Source of the DNA: Candidatus Poseidoniaceae archaeon
GTDB taxonomy: Archaea > Thermoplasmatota > Poseidoniia > Poseidoniales > Poseidoniaceae
Direction of reading: 5' to 3'
NCBI GenBank assembly: GCA_022451765.1
Contig: JAKUNY010000008.1
Location: 1-21,879, forward strand
Length of the DNA: 21,879 nucleotides
Shown here piece after piece: positions 21,329 to 21,879 of the stretch; within the stretch, counting starts at the first letter, position 1; each line of letters begins with the position of its first letter. The notes under the pieces are model-generated. The model was given only the letters and a program-made list of their open reading frames with translations. It did no database searches and had not been told where the DNA came from. A program made the translations under genes and the position numbers.

Positions 21329-21879
21329 TTGTTCCTTGCTCTGCTCTTGGCGTTCCTGCTTTTCTTTGGAGCGCTCGTAGCAGTTTACGGTTTGCGAAGA
21401 GAGTGTTCATCAAACGCACGTCTCCTCATTGTTCTAACGCCGATAGCTGATGGCCTTCTTACGTACTTCATACTGGTATGGTTCGAATATTCAAGCATGC
21501 TTTCGTTTGTGGGTGGGCTCATGTTTGGGTTTTTGAGTTTGTTCGGTATTCAGGCCCTTGTATCCTCGAGACGCCTACTCGCATTTCGACTGGCATGGCA
21601 GCAACTCAACCGAAAAAAGCGTCAAGCTGCGTTGCTCATGGCCGGTTTGATGATCGGATCGGCGATTGTAGCATCTTCGCTTATTGTTGGTGATTCTCTG
21701 GATCAAACGGTCCGCGAAGAGGTCGATGCAGCTTGGGGCGACACAGACGTGTTCATATCTGGTTTCGATACCAATCTCGGGCAAGTTACTGAGATACCTC
21801 AATCGCTTGTTGAGGATATACGAGGAGCCTACTTGGAAGTACTCGACTCCAATCAAGCAGGACGATTTCTTTGGACATC
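21329..21879 (+). CDS. FtsX/MacB-like ABC permease, 3'-truncated
   Basis: An open frame runs from TTG 21329 to the window end, 183 codons plus two bases. It begins with membrane spans (FLALLLAFLLFFGALVAVYG, then two in the region 21400-21560), a basic cytoplasmic segment (QQLNRKKRQ), a further span (AALLMAGLMIGSAIVASSL), and the start of an extracytoplasmic domain (VGDSLDQTVREEVD, GDTDVFISG). This pattern is that of FtsX-like permeases. GAGGAGGAG lies just upstream and supports the TTG start. Extra spans before the usual first FtsX helix hint at a longer archaeal variant. The C-terminal FtsX domain lies beyond the window. Confidence 0.82.
   Translation, partial: MFLALLLAFLLFFGALVAVYGLRRECSSNARLLIVLTPIADGLLTYFILVWFEYSSMLSFVGGLMFGFLSLFGIQALVSSRRLLAFRLAWQQLNRKKRQAALLMAGLMIGSAIVASSLIVGDSLDQTVREEVDAAWGDTDVFISGFDTNLGQVTEIPQSLVEDIRGAYLEVLDSNQAGRFLWT

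Noticed and set aside
1..21879. CRISPR arrays, insertion sequences, integrases, phage genes, toxin-antitoxin pairs
   Set aside because: No direct-repeat arrays, transposase motifs or terminal inverted repeats were seen; the Nob1 PIN domain has a zinc ribbon and no antitoxin partner, so it is not a VapC toxin.

Overview
The window looks like a chromosomal segment of a planktonic euryarchaeon, most likely Marine Group II (Poseidoniales) or a close Thermoplasmata relative. The evidence is a complete euryarchaeal archaellum cluster, a PIN/zinc-ribbon Nob1, tRNA-Glu without an encoded CCA, TATA boxes 25-28 bp ahead of several leaderless starts, purine-rich GAGGTGA ribosome sites elsewhere, and short gaps throughout. 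The taxon is inferred from gene content and style; no marker phylogeny was possible. No insertion sequence, integrase, CRISPR array or rRNA is visible.

Region 1 (1-9772, all + strand) is a motility operon. A 5'-truncated multi-span membrane protein and a coiled-coil/beta-sandwich protein, both unrecognised, lead into two tandem archaellin genes. These are followed by a likely ArlC/D/E-type protein, then ArlF, ArlG, ArlH (RecA/KaiC-like regulator ATPase), ArlI (motor/assembly ATPase) and ArlJ (membrane platform). Genes overlap or sit 3-14 nt apart, often with the stop codon embedded in the next ribosome site (TGAGGTGA). The most striking feature is the first archaellin: it has two in-frame TAA codons before a still recognisable archaellin C-terminus that ends exactly at the usual TGAGGTGA junction. 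A strong stem-loop lies between the archaellins and the basal-body genes, and ArlF carries an unusual inserted beta-repeat.

Region 2 (9773-13984) holds a small leaderless membrane protein, then a minus-strand set PolX (PHP-containing family X polymerase) - small membrane protein - endonuclease III that looks like a base-excision repair operon. A small two-span membrane protein follows, convergent with a NifU C-terminal-type Fe-S protein at zero gap.

Region 3 (13985-18559) holds a membrane-bound pyrophosphatase of the predicted K+-dependent class, a lipoprotein translationally coupled to a serine hydrolase, a glutaredoxin, and a divergent NADPH-dependent FMN reductase-like flavoprotein.

Region 4 (18560-21879) holds tRNA-Glu(TTC), a DedA/VTT membrane protein, Nob1, TatA, a MoaD/SAMP ubiquitin-like protein, and a leaderless LolD/MacB-type ABC ATPase followed by its permease, which runs off the window end. 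Apart from the archaellum and repair operons, neighbours are mostly unrelated housekeeping genes.
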